DNA of 7,079 nucleotides from Pseudomonadota bacterium (GTDB lineage Bacteria; Pseudomonadota; Alphaproteobacteria; Rhizobiales; Xanthobacteraceae): NCBI GenBank assembly GCA_963205465.1, contig CAUJKG010000175.1, positions 1 through 7,079 of the forward strand, in the 5' to 3' direction. The first letter of the stretch is position 1; every line of letters starts with the position of its first letter. Both the position numbers and the translations under genes were made by a program. Below the pieces are notes generated by a model that was not told the origin of the DNA, made no database searches, and was given only the letters and a program-made list of their open reading frames with translations. Positions 6,400 to 7,079 of the stretch are shown piece after piece.

Positions 6400-6419
6400 A
6401 TATTCGAAGAAGGATATTC
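6373..6419 (+). promoter_or_regulatory. Candidate promoter and dyad/direct repeat upstream of the Rrf2 gene
   Basis: TTGAAA (6373-6378) resembles a -35 box; about 18 bases on is an AT-rich stretch around 6397-6404 that could serve as a poor -10. Immediately downstream ATATTC (6400-6405) and GGATAT (6412-6417) form a 5-of-6 dyad, and ATATTC recurs at 6414-6419. The placement would fit autoregulation by the Rrf2 protein, but the match to any known NsrR site is not established. Confidence 0.3.
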
Positions 6420-6439
6420 AGCAGATTGCAGAGACTATC

Positions 6440-6865
6440 ATGCGGCTCACGAAGTTTTCCGACTACGCGCTACGCGTTCTGATGTACGCAGCCGTAAGAA
6501 AAGAGCGCCTTATTACTATTGACGAAGTATCGAAGGTCTACGGTATCTCCCGGGCGCATCTCATGAAGGTAGTGAACCAATTGAGCCGCGCGGGTTATCT
6601 GACGGCGGTGCGCGGGCGTTCCGGCGGCATAACTCTCGCCAAGCGTCCGAATGCGGTTCGCTTGGGCGATGTAGTTCGGGCAACAGAGCCCGACTTCGCT
6701 CTCGTCGAGTGCTTCGAAATGCGCAACGAATGTGTTGTGACCGCGCGTTGCCGTTTGCGAGGTGTGCTGGACGAAGCTCTCAGCGCGTTCATTCGCACGC
6801 TAGATCGCTATACGCTGGCCGACCTTATCCTCAATCCCCGCGATTTTGGTATCAAGCAGCGCTGA
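6440..6865 (+). CDS. nsrR: Rrf2 family regulator, NsrR-like nitric-oxide sensor
   Basis: Iron-sulfur transcriptional regulator of 141 residues; NsrR proteins repress nitric-oxide detoxification and nitrogen-oxide genes until NO destroys the cluster. The N-terminal winged helix starts MRLTKFSDYALRVLMYAA, then VYGISRAHLMKVVNQLSRAGY (33-53) and the wing TAVRGRSGGITLAKRP (55-70), very close to NsrR. Cluster ligands are C91, C98 and C104 (C-x6-C-x5-C). D8 matches the Asp that serves as fourth ligand in the structurally known NsrR and differs from the Asn at this position in RirA. E. coli NsrR has C-x4-C-x5-C, so the first spacer is two residues longer. The tail LDRYTLADLI (121-130) is also NsrR-like. 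RirA or another Rrf2 iron/redox sensor is the main alternative. The ATG at 6440 gives the standard family N-terminus although its ribosome-binding site is weak. Confidence 0.85.
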   Translation: MRLTKFSDYALRVLMYAAVRKERLITIDEVSKVYGISRAHLMKVVNQLSRAGYLTAVRGRSGGITLAKRPNAVRLGDVVRATEPDFALVECFEMRNECVVTARCRLRGVLDEALSAFIRTLDRYTLADLILNPRDFGIKQR

Positions 6866-6869
6866 CAAT

Positions 6870-6885
6870 GAGGGAGTAAACCCTC
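6870..6885. terminator. Short hairpin between convergent regulator genes, weak terminator candidate
   Basis: GAGGG (6870-6874) and CCCTC (6881-6885) form a 5-bp stem with a 6-base loop in the 21-bp gap between the stops of the Rrf2 and Crp/Fnr genes. The stem is short and no T-run follows on either strand. Confidence 0.3.
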
Positions 6886-6886
6886 C

Positions 6887-7079
6887 TCACACGGACCCAG
6901 CGCCCCCGTCTGCAATCTCTGCAAGGCGCTTGGGGTTCAGCACCATCATGCGTTGACGGCCATTCCTCACCACGCCCTGCTTCTGCCAAAGGCTAAGCGT
7001 TCGGCTTACCGTGAAATATGTGAGTCCCGCCATTTCCGCGAGGTCATCGCGCGTGACCGGGAACTGGATTTGAATTCCA
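6887..7079 (-). CDS. Crp/Fnr family regulator, C-terminal HTH domain (5' end outside window), possibly NnrR-like
   Basis: Only the last 63 residues are in the window: frame GIQIQFPVTRDDLAEMAG..., stop TGA at 6889-6887. The sequence is the winged helix of the Crp/Fnr family: VTRDDLAEMAGLTYFTVSRTL is the helix-turn-helix, and NGRQRMMVLNPKRLAEIAD is the wing and closing helix. In FNR the recognition helix reads TVETISR, with Glu, Ser and Arg contacting DNA; here it is TYFTVSR, so Ser-Arg is kept and Phe replaces Glu. NnrR/DNR-type nitrogen-oxide regulators also vary at this position. The sensor domain lies beyond the right edge, so the ligand and presence of cluster cysteines cannot be judged. 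It converges on the NsrR-like gene, which supports a nitrogen-oxide role, but FixK-like or other Crp/Fnr subgroups remain possible. Confidence 0.85.
   Translation of the reverse strand, partial: GIQIQFPVTRDDLAEMAGLTYFTVSRTLSLWQKQGVVRNGRQRMMVLNPKRLAEIADGGAGSV

Noticed and set aside
1..7079. Mobile elements, CRISPR arrays, tRNA/rRNA genes
   Set aside because: No transposase or integrase, no regularly spaced repeats and no tRNA-like cloverleaf or rRNA sequence seen on either strand.

Overview
The window looks like chromosomal DNA of a GC-rich alphaproteobacterium, probably Hyphomicrobiales (Rhizobiales). This rests on base composition, gene style (FCD-type GntR, PotABCD-like transporter, FAA-hydrolase and Rid proteins) and an NsrR/NnrR-like regulator pair. 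It is inference; no species-specific marker is present.

Left and centre (1-5950): a six-gene operon on the minus strand, read from high to low coordinates, codes for a Tat-exported solute-binding protein (5875-4826), two inner-membrane permeases (4809-3910 and 3913-3110), an ABC ATPase (3113-2019), a fumarylacetoacetate-hydrolase (FAH) family enzyme (1912-1025) and a Rid/YjgF family protein (998-591). The permease-permease and permease-ATPase junctions are 4-base overlaps. The second works only if the ATPase starts at a CTG codon at 3113, which the sequence supports well. A partial GntR/FCD regulator (1-516) converges on the operon; an 11-bp perfect hairpin (551-579) lies between the two gene ends. 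The simplest reading is an importer for a small organic solute, coupled to two cytosolic enzymes that process it or its breakdown products, under control of the GntR protein. The Rid protein has Asn where catalytic RidA enzymes have Arg, so it is probably not a standard imine deaminase. The substrate cannot be read from the sequence.

The 564-bp region 5876-6439 separates the operon from a divergent Rrf2 gene. I see no convincing gene in it. It holds the presumed operon promoter with an operator-like element (5931-5947), a perfect 8-bp inverted repeat with a 6-bp spacer (6223-6244) and a smaller dyad/direct repeat just upstream of the Rrf2 gene (6400-6419).

Right (6440-7079): an NsrR-like Rrf2 regulator with three Cys and Asp8, and the C-terminal DNA-binding domain of a Crp/Fnr protein coming in from the right on the minus strand. 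Together they suggest a nitric-oxide or nitrosative-stress regulatory locus begins here, functionally separate from the transport operon.
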